Shown here one piece after another: positions 8,688-8,992 of a DNA stretch of 8,992 nt (its first letter is position 1; the number at the start of each line of letters is the position of its first letter). This stretch comes from Clostridia bacterium. Its GTDB lineage: Bacteria; Bacillota; Clostridia; Christensenellales; Borkfalkiaceae. The DNA is taken from NCBI GenBank assembly GCA_029054485.1, contig JAIDFD010000137.1, forward strand, positions 1 through 8,992, written 5' to 3'. Position numbers and translations under genes: made by a program. Below the pieces are notes generated by a model. It was not told the DNA's origin. It saw only the letters and a program-made list of their open reading frames with translations, and did not search any database.

Positions 8688-8767
8688 CATATTCCGAACA
8701 CAATCGGGCGTTATAATACAGACAATCAAACAAAGCATATTCTCTAAACTTTTTTTTCATATTCTCT
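8688..8767 (+). repeat. Short direct repeats CATATTC / CATATTCTCT
   Basis: CATATTCTCT occurs exactly at 8736-8745 and again at 8758-8767, 22 nt apart start to start. A shorter copy, CATATTC, lies at 8688-8694; with its upstream flank, TTTCATATTC recurs at 8685-8694 and 8755-8764. The stretch is A/T-rich non-coding DNA directly after the last gene. A spacing of about two helical turns could suit a dimeric DNA-binding protein, but chance recurrence in A/T-rich sequence is also plausible. Confidence 0.35.
8712..8717 (+). promoter_or_regulatory. Isolated TATAAT hexamer, possible -10 element
   Basis: A perfect TATAAT lies in the intergenic tail, about 55 nt before the terminator stem at 8771. No acceptable -35 hexamer (best seen ATATTC or TTCCGA) and no extended -10 TG precede it. 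If it is active, it would give a transcript of about 85-90 nt from near 8724 to the terminator. On sequence alone this is a weak call. Confidence 0.2.
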
Positions 8768-8770
8768 GTT

Positions 8771-8812
8771 AGAAGTCTGTACCCGAAAGGGCTTACGGAC
8801 TTCTTTCATTTT
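8771..8812 (+). terminator. Strong intrinsic terminator after the flavoprotein operon
   Basis: The left arm 8771-8784 pairs with 8789-8804 around a GAAA loop (8785-8788). AGAAGTC pairs with GACTTCT, a T-G wobble follows, then GTA pairs with TAC. A two-base bulge (8792-8793) separates this from a CCC/GGG apex. The stem is followed by a broken T run (TTCATTTT, 8805-8812). This is the first convincing stop signal after the COG2509-type gene and probably ends the 5990-8682 transcript. The stem also folds on the other strand, with the A run at 8813-8820 and other A/T-rich flanks, so a gene converging from the right could share it. Confidence 0.75.
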
Positions 8813-8821
8813 AAAAAAAAT

Positions 8822-8908
8822 AAAGGCGGACAATTACCGTAGTTCCCATAGGGAATTATAGCTACGCAATAAATGCAAAAATCAGGCGTAGCATTAAGCC
8901 GCGCCTTT
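8822..8908 (+). promoter_or_regulatory. Structured intergenic segment with alternative hairpins, possible cis-acting RNA
   Basis: Three complementary sets are visible. A closing stem pairs AAAGGCG (8822-8828) with CGCCTTT (8902-8908). Inside it, CGTAG (8838-8842) can pair with CTACG (8862-8866) above an apical TTCCC-ATA-GGGAA hairpin (8843-8855). Alternatively, GCTACGC (8861-8867) pairs perfectly with GCGTAGC (8886-8892) over an 18-nt loop. The last two share 8861-8866 and exclude each other, as in attenuators and riboswitches. The 3' side ends in CCTTTT, which could act as a second terminator. It does not match the T-box, purine, preQ1, glycine or yybP-ykoY consensus as far as can be judged by eye. 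It could also be the imprint of a small palindromic insertion. Confidence 0.35.
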
Positions 8909-8932
8909 TCATTTAATATCTTTGTGGACGAA

Positions 8933-8952
8933 CCGGACTACTTGTAGCCTGG
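8933..8952 (+). promoter_or_regulatory. Hairpin just upstream of a possible start codon
   Basis: CCGG (8933-8936) pairs with CTGG (8949-8952) with one G-U pair. After an A-C mismatch, CTA (8938-8940) pairs with TAG (8945-8947), closed by a CTTG loop. The right arm contains the first two bases of GGTGAG (8951-8956), a possible ribosome site for an ATG at 8960, so folding could partly hide that site. Short imperfect stems like this are common by chance. Confidence 0.25.
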
Positions 8953-8959
8953 TGAGATA

Positions 8960-8992
8960 ATGAGATATTTCAATATTCAAACATATTTGTAT
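8960..8992 (+). CDS. Possible start of a gene running off the window (partial)
   Basis: An ATG at 8960 opens a frame that stays open for the remaining 11 codons (M-R-Y-F-N-I-Q-T-Y-L-Y). It is preceded by GGTGAG at 8951-8956, which matches the 3' half of the Shine-Dalgarno consensus at acceptable spacing. Eleven codons are too few to recognise a family or to exclude chance. If it is real, 8813-8959 would be its leader. Confidence 0.25.
   Translation, partial: MRYFNIQTYLY

Noticed and set aside
8638..8760. 40-codon frame on the minus strand starting M-K-K-K-F-R-E-Y
   Set aside because: It overlaps the 3' end of the COG2509-type gene, has no clear ribosome site and resembles no recognised family. 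Its start lies just past the terminator hairpin.
8873..8947. 24-codon frame in the intergenic tail, + strand
   Set aside because: It has no ribosome site, is very short, and overlaps the complementary segments at 8886-8892 and 8902-8908.

Overview
The window reads as ordinary bacterial chromosome, most likely from a Bacillota (Clostridia-like) genome. Evidence for this is the protein families, the purine-rich AAGGA/AAGGAG Shine-Dalgarno sites, the tight gene packing with ATGA stop/start overlaps, and an intermediate G+C content estimated by eye. Six complete protein genes lie on the + strand. No rRNA, tRNA, CRISPR array, transposase or phage gene was seen, and nothing here makes a convincing new defence or mobile system.

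Positions 29-5386 hold a probable operon: uvrB (29-1996), uvrA (1993-4806, overlapping uvrB by 4 nt) and a small GNAT-type acetyltransferase-like gene (4823-5386, 16 nt after uvrA). UvrA and UvrB together find DNA lesions in nucleotide excision repair. UvrA scans and loads UvrB, and UvrB verifies damage and recruits UvrC, which is not in the window. The GNAT-like gene has no obvious link to repair and its acetyl-CoA loop is poorly preserved.

Positions 5387-8682 hold a redox block: a 169-aa ferritin-like protein with a complete set of diiron (or dimanganese) ligands (5449-5958), a BaiN/HI0933-type flavoprotein (5990-7150), and a COG2509-type FAD-dependent dehydrogenase (7147-8682) coupled to it by another 4-nt overlap. 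The 31-nt gap between the ferritin-like gene and the first flavoprotein is unusually dense. It has a perfect 9-bp hairpin whose loop contains the ferritin stop codon. The same bases also form a TTGACA -35 box, 17 nt from a TAAAAT -10 box. Transcription from that promoter would start at, or within a base or two of, the flavoprotein ATG. That ATG has no Shine-Dalgarno sequence, so a leaderless mRNA is predicted.

Positions 8683-8992 (310 nt) have no complete gene. They contain short CATATTC repeats, a strong intrinsic terminator (8771-8812), a stretch with two mutually exclusive hairpins inside a closing stem (8822-8908), a further hairpin (8933-8952), and possibly the first 11 codons of a new gene at 8960. 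This tail is the least explained part of the window. It could be the regulated leader of the next gene, but that cannot be settled from the visible sequence.
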